Below, one piece after another: positions 1-6,922 of a stretch of DNA of 64,000 bases (position 1 is the stretch's first letter; each line of letters starts with the position of its first letter). The notes under the pieces were generated by a model, which had not been told where the DNA came from, did not search any database, and worked only from the letters and a program-made list of their open reading frames with translations. Both the position numbers and the translations under genes were made by a program. This stretch comes from Marinospirillum celere (lineage in GTDB: Bacteria > Pseudomonadota > Gammaproteobacteria > Pseudomonadales > Halomonadaceae): contig NZ_FOLH01000001.1 of NCBI RefSeq assembly GCF_900112235.1, positions 1 to 64,000 on the forward strand, given 5' to 3'.

Positions 1-64
1 CCGGGTGTGGAAGTGCAGCAATGCATTGAGCTAACCGGTACTAATGACCCGTGAGGCTTGACCA
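1..64 (+). rRNA. rrl: 23S ribosomal RNA, 3' end (partial)
   Basis: The first bases match the conserved 3' end of bacterial 23S rRNA: the run GAGCTAACCGGTACTAATGA and the following CCGTGAGGCTTGACC are characteristic of the last helices of domain VI. The gene begins outside the window. The exact 3' end is estimated by comparison with remembered E. coli 23S and may be off by a few bases. The 5S gene follows about 140 bases later, in normal rrn order. Confidence 0.93.
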
Positions 65-206
65 TATAACACCCAAACGGTTTTAAGCGGTACTGAAACG
101 ACGTAAACCGGATACGAAACAGATGATGCTTTGACGAAGCGAACGAGATTGCTTGCCCCTTTTTAGGCTGTTGGCCTTAGTAACACCGCCAGCAACCAAC
201 CAGTTA

Positions 207-325
207 CGCCTGACGACAATAGCGAGTGGGAACCACCTGATCCCTTGCCGAACTCAGCAGTGAAACCGCTCAGCGCCGATGATAGTGTGGGGCTTCCCCA
301 TGTGAAAGTAGGTCATCGTCAGGCA
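207..325 (+). rRNA. rrf: 5S ribosomal RNA
   Basis: A stretch of about 119 nt has all the 5S hallmarks: 5' helix I strand GCCTGACGAC, the central CCGAACTCAG loop, CGCCGATGATAGTGTGGGG, and the 3' helix I strand GTCATCGTCAGGC that pairs with the 5' end. It follows the 23S tail and is followed within 15 bases by an intrinsic terminator, so this is the distal end of the rrn operon. Ends are set by helix I pairing and may be off by one or two bases. Confidence 0.96.
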
Positions 326-335
326 CTTCTACCAA

Positions 336-373
336 AAACACCCCTTGAGATAACTCTCAAGGGGTGTTTTTTT
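336..373 (+). terminator. intrinsic terminator of the rrn operon
   Basis: Arms ACACCCCTTGAGA (338-350) and TCTCAAGGGGTGT (355-367) pair perfectly across a four-base loop, followed by a T tract. It sits directly after 5S rRNA. The A tract before the stem gives some function on the other strand too. Confidence 0.93.
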
Positions 374-478
374 ATGGTCAGAAAACCTACTTGAACATGG
401 CATGTGACTGATGGGTCTGGAACCCATCAGAACGGTCGAAGGACGGCCCGCAGGGTGAGCACCAGGGAAGGTGCGAAT

Positions 479-502
479 AAAGTAGGTCATCGTCAGGCAC
501 TT
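479..502 (+). repeat. second copy of the 5S 3' end (24-bp direct repeat)
   Basis: The 24 bases at 479-502 are identical to 305-328, the last 20 or so bases of 5S rRNA plus the next few. The rest of a second 5S is missing: upstream sequence at 374-478 does not resemble 5S. This looks like the remnant of a tandem 5S duplication or of recombination between rrn ends. It is again followed by an intrinsic terminator. Confidence 0.85.
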
Positions 503-508
503 ATTAAA

Positions 509-545
509 GAAAAACCCCCAGCTCAAAGCTGGGGGTTTTTTTATG
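509..545 (+). terminator. second intrinsic terminator after the 5S fragment
   Basis: Arms AAAACCCCCAGCT (511-523) and AGCTGGGGGTTTT (527-539) pair across a three-base loop and run into a T tract. It follows the duplicated 5S end just as the first terminator follows 5S itself, but the stem sequence is different. Confidence 0.9.
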
Positions 546-654
546 CCTGTTGATTAGGTTTCACAAATTGATTGGGATGAGCCAAAAAATCTGGCCAGGT
601 GGCTGATGTATCTGGAACCTGTCAGAAAGGTTGATTGAGCCCAGGGTAGTTGGC

Positions 655-685
655 AATAAAAAGCCAGCTCTTGTGAGCTGGCAAA
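655..685 (-). terminator. intrinsic terminator of the first chemoreceptor gene
   Basis: On the minus strand GCCAGCTC (682-675) and GAGCTGGC (670-663) form an eight-base stem with loop ACAA, followed by TTTTTATT. It lies about 25 bases past the stop codon of the chemoreceptor gene, on the correct strand. Confidence 0.85.
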
Positions 686-709
686 GGGCAAGTACTCCTG
701 AAGAAACCT

Positions 710-2869
710 TTACTTTTGCTGGCTGACGGTAAATTTACCAACCAGCTGTTGGAGGGTTTGGGTCGAGTAGCGAACATGGTTTGCAGAGTTCTGCAGCTCA
801 TCCATAACACTGAGCATCTCACCTGAAGCCACTTCAACCTGGCGAATTGAAGAGCCATAAAACTCACTGCGTTCACTGAGTTGAGTAATAATGGTAAACA
901 TCTGCTCAACAGCCTGGTGAAGTTCTTGGTTTTCAGAAGTGTTGTTTTCAGCTTCTTTTAGGCGGATATCAACTTCTTTGACGCCATCTTCCATATACTC
1001 AACAGCGCTGCGGGTTTCGTTCTGCAGGCCGGTGACTGTTTCACGAATGTCTCCTGCTGCTTCTGCAGTTCTTGTTGCCAAAGAGCGTACTTCATCAGCA
1101 ACAACCGCAAAGCCTCGTCCAGCTTCTCCAGCACGAGCGGCTTCAATTGCTGCATTCAAAGCCAAGAGGTTGGTTTGATTGGTAATTTCGGTAATCATTT
1201 CGACGATATCACCAATTTCACCCATGCGGCTGTCCAATTTCTGAACTCTTTGCGCGGTGGTATCGACAACTTTGCGGATACTGAGGGTGCTGGTTCTGGC
1301 ACTTTCGAACTGTTCTCTGGCTTTTTCGACCACCTCATCCATGGCTGTTTTCATAGTGTTGGCGGTTTCAGTAGCCTGGCTGATTTCATTCACCTGCTCT
1401 TCAACCAGACTCAGCATGCGTCCTATCACCTGGTTCACTTCCTGGCTGGTGTGACTGGCTTCCTGGGTTCTTTCCAGCATGATGTCATTGTTTTCTTTAA
1501 CTGCTTCCGTGGTGTGGATGACTTGCCCCATGATGCCATCAAGGCTGTCCAGAAAGCTGTTGAACCAGCGGCCCATGCTGCCGCTTTCGTCTTTAGAGAG
1601 TTTTTCGGTATCCAGTCTTTGTCTTAGATTGCCTTCACCTTCTGCAATAGTGCGGATAATTTTGGTGGTATTGCGCAGGCGTTCTGCCACACGCTTAGGA
1701 CCAAGATTAGAAAAGATCCAGGCTGATATGCCTAAAAGCAACGTATTGGCGGCCAGTGTTGAGAGGTCGCCCAGTGGTGCATAGCTGTGCAGCAGGGTGG
1801 TGGCCCCTAAAAAGCCTGCTACGGTTAGCAAGTAGGTATTCATCAGGCTGACACTGATTGAACGACGGCGATAAACTTCTTCTAAGTCACCTTCGCACAT
1901 CATGCCCCATTTATCGGGTGAGCCGGGAAGCTGAAAAGTGACCCCTTTACCAATAACAGGAATGTGGCGGTAATCTGAATAGCCTGGGTAGGTGATAAAC
2001 AGGTTGCTACCATTGTTTATAGTTTCTCTGACACCTGGGTGAAGGTTGCCTGTTGCCGGGTCGGTGAAGCGCAGTTCCAATTCTGTGTGTTTTTGGACGC
2101 TCACAGTACCCCACTTAGTGTGAATGCCTTCTTTAAGATTTTCACCATGAGAAAAGGTACTGTCTTCAAAGCGTGAGCGCGATAAAGCAGTTCCTGGCAG
2201 AATCGACTGGTCAAAGCGTGACTCGACCATAAAGATGTAGTTGTCACCTGATTCAGGGTAGACGTGGCCTGCTTCACGTTGGATCAGGTCACCCAGTACA
2301 TCATTGGGGACGCGGGCGCAAAGACAGCCGACTGCTTGCCCGTCTTTAACCACTGGCTGATAGAACATCAGAGTCATGGCGTCATGGAAACTGGATGAGG
2401 AGGGACCCAGCTCTAGCGTGGTTTGATCTGAGTAGGGGCCATGCAGAAAAGGACTGTTCAAGCCTTGTTGTAAGGCGCTGCCCAGCGTTGGGCCTTGATG
2501 GAGGTTACCGGAGCGGCCTGAGGCGGTGGAAGCAAGGATTTCGCCATCCTTGCTAATAAAAAAGAGTTCGGATAAGGCAGAGAGTTGTTCTTTCTTAGCT
2601 AGTAACTGCTCCTGCATTTTACTTTGATCACTGATTTCTAGCTTTTCTGCCAGCTCATGCAGGGTCTGCCAATGGCTTTCTGTCCATTCGAAAAGTAGCT
2701 TAACGCGGGTGGAAGCAATTCCTTCAAAAACCTGTTCAATAACTGGGTAGAGTTCGCGGTTCAGAAAACAACTCCAGCCAAGTTTGAGCTTTCCGTTGCC
2801 TCCAAAGACGGGTAACCAACGTCTTTCTGCACTGGACAGATTCATTTTATGGCTTTGCAATAGCGTCAT
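710..2869 (-). CDS. methyl-accepting chemotaxis protein with N-terminal soluble sensor region
   Basis: Chemoreceptor of about 719 residues. The C-terminal half is a classic MA signalling domain with the conserved hairpin tip ([19 protein letters not shown]) that binds CheA/CheW. Ahead of it are two closely spaced hydrophobic segments (near residues 350-410) and a HAMP-like region. The first 340 or so residues have no hydrophobic segment or signal peptide, so the sensor region appears cytoplasmic, unlike the usual TM-periplasm-TM layout. The chosen ATG has GGAG eight bases upstream; an upstream in-frame ATG would overlap the sigma-54 promoter and is unlikely. Transcription is probably RpoN/NtrC dependent (see 2952-3100), linking it to nitrogen limitation. 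The ligand is unknown. The gene ends at its own terminator. Confidence 0.9.
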   Translation of the reverse strand: MTLLQSHKMNLSSAERRWLPVFGGNGKLKLGWSCFLNRELYPVIEQVFEGIASTRVKLLFEWTESHWQTLHELAEKLEISDQSKMQEQLLAKKEQLSALSELFFISKDGEILASTASGRSGNLHQGPTLGSALQQGLNSPFLHGPYSDQTTLELGPSSSSFHDAMTLMFYQPVVKDGQAVGCLCARVPNDVLGDLIQREAGHVYPESGDNYIFMVESRFDQSILPGTALSRSRFEDSTFSHGENLKEGIHTKWGTVSVQKHTELELRFTDPATGNLHPGVRETINNGSNLFITYPGYSDYRHIPVIGKGVTFQLPGSPDKWGMMCEGDLEEVYRRRSISVSLMNTYLLTVAGFLGATTLLHSYAPLGDLSTLAANTLLLGISAWIFSNLGPKRVAERLRNTTKIIRTIAEGEGNLRQRLDTEKLSKDESGSMGRWFNSFLDSLDGIMGQVIHTTEAVKENNDIMLERTQEASHTSQEVNQVIGRMLSLVEEQVNEISQATETANTMKTAMDEVVEKAREQFESARTSTLSIRKVVDTTAQRVQKLDSRMGEIGDIVEMITEITNQTNLLALNAAIEAARAGEAGRGFAVVADEVRSLATRTAEAAGDIRETVTGLQNETRSAVEYMEDGVKEVDIRLKEAENNTSENQELHQAVEQMFTIITQLSERSEFYGSSIRQVEVASGEMLSVMDELQNSANHVRYSTQTLQQLVGKFTVSQQK

Positions 2870-2951
2870 TGCTATTTCTCCAATTGTGTAAGAGTGATGG
2901 AAGCGGGGAGTTTTATTCTTATTGATTTGTATCAAGCTATGATGTCTATAT

Positions 2952-2967
2952 AGCAAAAGCTGTACCA
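2952..2967 (-). promoter_or_regulatory. sigma-54 (-24/-12) promoter of the chemoreceptor gene
   Basis: Read on the minus strand, TGGTACAGCTTTTGCT matches the RpoN consensus TGGCACN5TTGCW with one change. The GG and GC dinucleotides are separated by exactly ten bases. Transcription would start near 2940, leaving a leader of about 70 bases before the chosen ATG. Two NtrC-type sites lie upstream at typical enhancer distance. Confidence 0.78.
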
Positions 2968-3030
2968 CCTATGAAAATAACCTTATTTCAGTAGGTTAGG
3001 CATCATTTCAGAGGCTTAAAGCAAGATTGA

Positions 3031-3046
3031 TCACCAATTTAGTGCA
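3031..3046 (-). promoter_or_regulatory. NtrC-type enhancer site 1
   Basis: TCACCAATTTAGTGCA is an imperfect dyad with half sites CAC and GTGC spaced as in the NtrC consensus GCACN7GTGC. Its centre is about 98 bases upstream of the predicted sigma-54 start. Confidence 0.6.
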
Positions 3047-3081
3047 AATTCCTGCCCGTTTGCTGGGGTTGGGTTTAGATC

Positions 3082-3100
3082 TTGCGCTAAAATGGTGCAA
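3082..3100 (-). promoter_or_regulatory. NtrC-type enhancer site 2
   Basis: TTGCGCTAAAATGGTGCAA is a near-perfect NtrC dyad (GCGC, seven bases, GTGC; the family consensus is TGCACCN5GGTGCA). Its centre is about 151 bases upstream of the predicted start. Together with site 1 this resembles the two-enhancer arrangement before glnA in enteric bacteria. Confidence 0.72.
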
Positions 3101-3107
3101 TTATTGG

Positions 3108-4760
3108 TCAGTCATCCAATCGAAGAGGCAGGCAGGCTTCAGGCTGTTGACCAGGGCCGGGGTTGTCTGGATGATCTTCACCGCCCAGATGATTGAGAAC
3201 GCCCCAGACACAATTAAGTGCTGTTTGCACGGCCCCTTCAGCCCAGGCAGGCGTCCAGCTAATATCATCACCAGCCAGAAAGAGTCCTTGCTGGTGTGCT
3301 GGAAAATCCTTTTGTATAAAGTGACTGTGCATACGATGGTTATAGCGGTAATGCCCGGGAAGGGCACCTTTAAAGGCGCCTAGAAAATTGGGGTCCTTTT
3401 CCCAACTGATGGTGATGGGGTTACCCAACAGATGACTGGCGATATCGACATCGGGATAAATCTTTTTCAGGGCTTGCAGAGCTAGCTGAACACGCCTTTC
3501 AGCAGTTAGTGGCATCACTTTTAGAGCATCCGACATCCAGGCATAGCTCAAGCAGATCACACCTGGCTGATCATCACCCTGATCAAACAAATAGGTGCCC
3601 CGGGTATGACGATCGGTCAGAGTCATGGACATTAGGTCCTCCCCTGTTTTGGGGTGCTTGGCTTTCCAAAAAGGTCGGTCTGTCATGACGAAGGTTTTCG
3701 ATGACTGCATATAGCGGGTTCGATCCAGCGCCATCCAGAGTTTGTGACTGAATAAATCCTCCTGGGTATCGATTGCAGTAGTGAGCAGCCAGCTTTGGCA
3801 GGTGGCAATAACGGCAGCAAAACTATCCTGGTGACCATTGGCATCGGTGATGGTGAGTTGCTGATCAGAATTGCGATGTATTTTGCGGGCTGCTGGCCGT
3901 GGAGCCCCCTGATTCAGTTTTTGTAAGCTGGTTCCTGTTGGCCAGTAGGTCAAGTGATCGGGTGTTTTCTGCCAGAGCCGCCGAGGCAGCTGTTCAGCTC
4001 CTCCGGGGATGAGGTATTGATCATCATCGCAGCGGGTGGCATTGACGCGTAAGATTTCCAACATGGAATTAGGGAAATCCGAATCCCAACCGCCGGTACC
4101 AAAGCCGACTTGTCCGAAGACCTCGCGGTGATGAAAGCTGAGTTTACGAAACGCTTGCGAAGAAGCGATAAAGTCATAAAAAGTGCGTTCATCCCACTCT
4201 TTAACCAAGGGATTCCAAATGCTTTTAATGGTTGTTGAATCTCTTGCTGCTATGGCGGCCTGTAAACGTGAAAAATCAGCCTGCTCTTCTAAAGCCTGGT
4301 CATAGGCAGTTGCCACCTCTTGAAAGAGTGGCGGCAGGTCTTCAAGCTTTTGGGCGTAATAGCGCTGACCTTCAAGCTCGATGACTGTTGAGCCAGCGGC
4401 TTCAGTTAAGGGGTTGGGAAAAGGGGCCTTATCCAACTGACAAAGCTCACGATAGTAATGAAAGGCACGCGAGGATTCGGGAAAACGCATACCACCCAGT
4501 TCTGCAATGATGCCTTCAGAACCCTCAAATTCGGCTGAACGCAGGCGACCGCCAATACGCCCGGCTTCGTAGAAAATGGGCTTCAAGCCTAGTTTCATCA
4601 ACTCATAGCCTGCAACCAGGCCGGCAATGCCTGCGCCTATAATGGCAACAGGCTGCCCCTGTTGGTGTTCAGGGATTTTGCCCAAACCACCGGGATGTGC
4701 CAACCAATCATCATAAGCAAAGGTAAAGTCTGGACCATACATGGAAAAAGCTTTAGTCAT
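3108..4760 (-). CDS. davB: L-lysine 2-monooxygenase (flavoprotein amine oxidase family)
   Basis: FAD-dependent oxygenase of about 550 residues that oxidatively decarboxylates L-lysine to 5-aminovaleramide. The Rossmann motif GAGIAGLVAGYELMKLG is at residues 42-58, followed by GGRLRS; the stretches FGQVGFGTGGWDSDFPNSML, MALDRTRYMQSSKTFVM and SWTPAWAEGAVQTALN agree closely with the remembered Pseudomonas putida DavB, more than with tryptophan 2-monooxygenase. The start ATG at 4758-4760 overlaps the stop of davA, giving translational coupling; an in-frame ATG farther upstream lies inside davA. With davA it forms the first two steps of the 5-aminovalerate route of lysine catabolism. The later genes davD and davT are not in this window. 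Confidence 0.88.
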   Translation of the reverse strand: MTKAFSMYGPDFTFAYDDWLAHPGGLGKIPEHQQGQPVAIIGAGIAGLVAGYELMKLGLKPIFYEAGRIGGRLRSAEFEGSEGIIAELGGMRFPESSRAFHYYRELCQLDKAPFPNPLTEAAGSTVIELEGQRYYAQKLEDLPPLFQEVATAYDQALEEQADFSRLQAAIAARDSTTIKSIWNPLVKEWDERTFYDFIASSQAFRKLSFHHREVFGQVGFGTGGWDSDFPNSMLEILRVNATRCDDDQYLIPGGAEQLPRRLWQKTPDHLTYWPTGTSLQKLNQGAPRPAARKIHRNSDQQLTITDANGHQDSFAAVIATCQSWLLTTAIDTQEDLFSHKLWMALDRTRYMQSSKTFVMTDRPFWKAKHPKTGEDLMSMTLTDRHTRGTYLFDQGDDQPGVICLSYAWMSDALKVMPLTAERRVQLALQALKKIYPDVDIASHLLGNPITISWEKDPNFLGAFKGALPGHYRYNHRMHSHFIQKDFPAHQQGLFLAGDDISWTPAWAEGAVQTALNCVWGVLNHLGGEDHPDNPGPGQQPEACLPLRLDD

Positions 4761-5535
4761 AAAGCTCGGGTCTCCGATCAGCAAGATAGGTAGCGTGGCG
4801 ACTGTTGAGGAGTTGTTCTGTATCCAGATCAACGATCAAGAGGTCGGGGAGAGCATTCAGGCGGCCCAGATCTTTTCCGCAGGAATCGCATACACAAGAA
4901 AGCCCACAAAACTCTAACTGACCTTCTCGGCCTGTGTAGTTGGCATAAGCCAGACAGATGCCATTTTCTTCTGCACGAACGGGAATTTGACGCAGGGGAA
5001 TACTGGTATAAGGGTGCATGTTGGCGGTAGGAACCAGAAGCAACTGGGTCGCTTTAAGTGCCAGACTGCGCACTACTTCCGGGAACTCGACATCATAGCA
5101 GATAGCCAGATTAACCGACCAGCCGTGGAGGTTGATAGGTTTCATCAACTGCTCACCGGCTTGAAAGCGACAGCGGTCCAATTCACCAAACAAATGGGTT
5201 TTTCGGTAGTTGAGTAACGGTTCTCCTTCATTGGAAAGAAGCAAAGCTGAGTTGTAGGGATAAAGATAGCTGGAGCGCTCGGGGTAACCAACAACGACAG
5301 CCAGATGATACTTCTTGGCCAGTTCACTGGCTCTGTTGGTTAGTGGGCCAAGCAAGGGGGTTTCTGACCAGTCTTGCAGTTCATCCAGGCGTAACTGATA
5401 ACCTGTCAGGCTCATTTCAGGGGTCAATAGTAAATCTGCACCTGCTTGGTTGGCCTGAAAACATAATTGTTCTAGCCTCTCAAGTGCTGCATCTACGGAA
5501 ACAGGAGGAGTTTCTTGCGCCAGTGCTAGCCGCAT
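4753..5535 (-). CDS. davA: 5-aminovaleramidase (nitrilase superfamily)
   Basis: Carbon-nitrogen hydrolase of 260 residues. The nitrilase catalytic triad is visible: Glu40 in LLTPEMSLTG, Lys112 in YRKTHLF and Cys146 in AICYDVEFPE. The length and the coupling to davB match DavA, which hydrolyses 5-aminovaleramide to 5-aminovalerate and ammonia. Its stop codon overlaps the davB start (ATGACTAA). The assignment to this substrate rests mostly on the davB partner; alone the sequence would only support an amidase of this superfamily. A modest GAGG precedes the start. Confidence 0.85.
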   Translation of the reverse strand: MRLALAQETPPVSVDAALERLEQLCFQANQAGADLLLTPEMSLTGYQLRLDELQDWSETPLLGPLTNRASELAKKYHLAVVVGYPERSSYLYPYNSALLLSNEGEPLLNYRKTHLFGELDRCRFQAGEQLMKPINLHGWSVNLAICYDVEFPEVVRSLALKATQLLLVPTANMHPYTSIPLRQIPVRAEENGICLAYANYTGREGQLEFCGLSCVCDSCGKDLGRLNALPDLLIVDLDTEQLLNSRHATYLADRRPELYD

Positions 5536-5602
5536 TGGGATTGCCTCTGAATATTTACTTTCAGATTAGTTGGCTTGTCTGGGACTGCAAGTGATTTGCG
5601 GT

Positions 5603-6313
5603 TTAGAAATGAAAAGAAAGTAACTTAAGAGTTTCACGGGTCATGACCAGCTTCCAGCCCTGATCATCACTCCAGTCGCCCAATACATAACGTTTTCCCG
5701 CTGGTTCGTCATGAATGTCTGGTCGGTGGGTATGCCCATGAATTAATGTTTTTACGGCGTGGTTTTGTAAATAATCATTGATAGCCTGAGGATGAGCATC
5801 AGTGATGTCTTCTGCTTTCATCCGCGAAGCTTTTTTGCTGGTTTTACGCGTTTGAGCGGCCAACTTACGTCGAAAACTGATGGGTAGCTTGAGTAGGAAG
5901 AACTGAACCAGAGGGTTACGGAAAACACGTCGCATGCGTTGGTAGTCCACATCATCTGTACAGAGCAGATCGCCGTGCATAAGAAGTAGAGGCTCACCAA
6001 AAGGCACAATTACACTGGGGTCGGGTAACAGGGTGCAGCCCGCTTGGCGGCAAAATTTCTGCCCCAAGGCGAAATCCCGGTTGCCATGCATCAGGTAGAC
6101 TGAGGTTCCCTGATCGGTCAACTTCTTTAAGGCAGCAGCAACTTCCTGATGAAAAGCGGTCATGGCATCGTCGCCAATCCAGACATCAAAAAAATCGCCG
6201 AGAATATAGAGGGCTTCGGCTTCAGGGGCCTGCTCTTCCAAAAAAGTGAAAAACCCCCGGGTTAACCGGGGGCGTTCTTCTTGCAGGTGTAAGTCAGAAA
6301 TGAACAGCAGCAT
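5603..6313 (-). CDS. lpxH: UDP-2,3-diacylglucosamine diphosphatase
   Basis: Metallophosphoesterase of 236 residues that cleaves UDP-2,3-diacylglucosamine to lipid X in lipid A synthesis at the inner membrane face. Metal-binding blocks are in order: SDLHL (D7, H9), [28 protein letters not shown] and HGHTHRP. The length is normal for LpxH. It lies three bases after ppiB on the same strand, a common pairing in gammaproteobacteria. A terminator-like hairpin followed by five U lies inside its first 60 bases (see findings). Confidence 0.93.
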   Translation of the reverse strand: MLLFISDLHLQEERPRLTRGFFTFLEEQAPEAEALYILGDFFDVWIGDDAMTAFHQEVAAALKKLTDQGTSVYLMHGNRDFALGQKFCRQAGCTLLPDPSVIVPFGEPLLLMHGDLLCTDDVDYQRMRRVFRNPLVQFFLLKLPISFRRKLAAQTRKTSKKASRMKAEDITDAHPQAINDYLQNHAVKTLIHGHTHRPDIHDEPAGKRYVLGDWSDDQGWKLVMTRETLKLLSFHF

Positions 6314-6316
6314 GAA

Positions 6317-6829
6317 TTACTGAACGACTTCTGCTTTCTCAATCACAATATTTTCCTTGGGCACATCCTGGTGGCCCATCTTGTTACCTGTGGCAACACC
6401 CTTGATGGCTTCAACAACATCCATGCCTTCAACAACCTGACCAAAGACAGCATAACCCCAGCCTTGCATGCTTTTACCGCTGTGGTTAAGGAAATCATTG
6501 TCTTTGACATTGATGAAGAACTGAGCGCTGGCTGAGTGGGGGTCCATGGTGCGGGCCATGGCAACAGCACCCGTTACATTGGAAAGACCATTGTCAGCTT
6601 CATTTTCAACGGGTGCCTGGGTTGGCTTTTGGTTGAAGTCTTCGTCAAAACCACCGCCCTGAATCATGAAGTTACTAATGACCCGGTGGAAAATGGTGCC
6701 GTCATAATGGCCGCTTTCGACGTAGCTGATAAAATTGGCAACAGTCTTGGGGGCTTTTTCTGCGTTGAGTTCCAGGGTAATGTCACCCTTGTTGGTGGTC
6801 AGGCGAACCTGTGGGTTGCTATCAGACAC
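6317..6829 (-). CDS. ppiB: peptidyl-prolyl cis-trans isomerase B (cyclophilin)
   Basis: Cytoplasmic cyclophilin of 170 residues catalysing X-Pro isomerisation. Conserved elements: [31 protein letters not shown], and [12 protein letters not shown]. The GTG start at 6829 has GGAG eight bases upstream and gives the usual PpiB length; a frame extending to 6862 would need a TTG start with a poor ribosome site. There is no signal peptide, so it is the cytoplasmic type. It is the first gene of a ppiB-lpxH unit and is divergent from glnS. Confidence 0.93.
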   Translation of the reverse strand: MSDSNPQVRLTTNKGDITLELNAEKAPKTVANFISYVESGHYDGTIFHRVISNFMIQGGGFDEDFNQKPTQAPVENEADNGLSNVTGAVAMARTMDPHSASAQFFINVKDNDFLNHSGKSMQGWGYAVFGQVVEGMDVVEAIKGVATGNKMGHQDVPKENIVIEKAEVVQ

Positions 6830-6846
6830 TGTACTAACTCCATGAG

Positions 6847-6877
6847 TTGGGAATAAAAACAAGCATCCTGTTATAAT
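6847..6877 (+). promoter_or_regulatory. possible sigma-70 promoter of glnS
   Basis: TATAAT at 6872-6877 lies 45 bases before the glnS start. A -35-like TTGGGA (6847-6852) is 19 bases upstream, longer than ideal. The -10 is good, the -35 is weak. The same 93-base gap must also hold the ppiB promoter. Confidence 0.4.
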
Positions 6878-6922
6878 AACTGTCTTTGCTTTTATTCACC
6901 AACCCGTTAAGAAGCGAGAGCT

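Larger units (their letters stand above)
374..709. other. rrn-distal spacer with imperfect hairpin repeats
   Basis: This gene-free stretch holds two diverged copies of one hairpin. Copy 1 (408-430) has arms CTGATGGG and CCCATCAG around loop TCTGGAA. Copy 2 (603-625) has the same seven-base loop and a weaker, partly altered stem. Both are followed by CAGAA(C/A)GGT(C/T)GA. The minus-strand reading frame here (329-526) is probably not a gene: it runs through the 5S copy and the terminators. Confidence 0.6.

Noticed and set aside
329-526. 65-residue minus-strand frame in the rrn spacer
   Set aside because: It runs across the 5S fragment and both terminators. Similar frames are often predicted beside rrn operons as artefacts.
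3108-4760. Tryptophan 2-monooxygenase of an indole-acetamide pathway
   Set aside because: The partner is a nitrilase-superfamily enzyme, not the amidase-signature IaaH, and the sequence agrees with DavB over its whole length.
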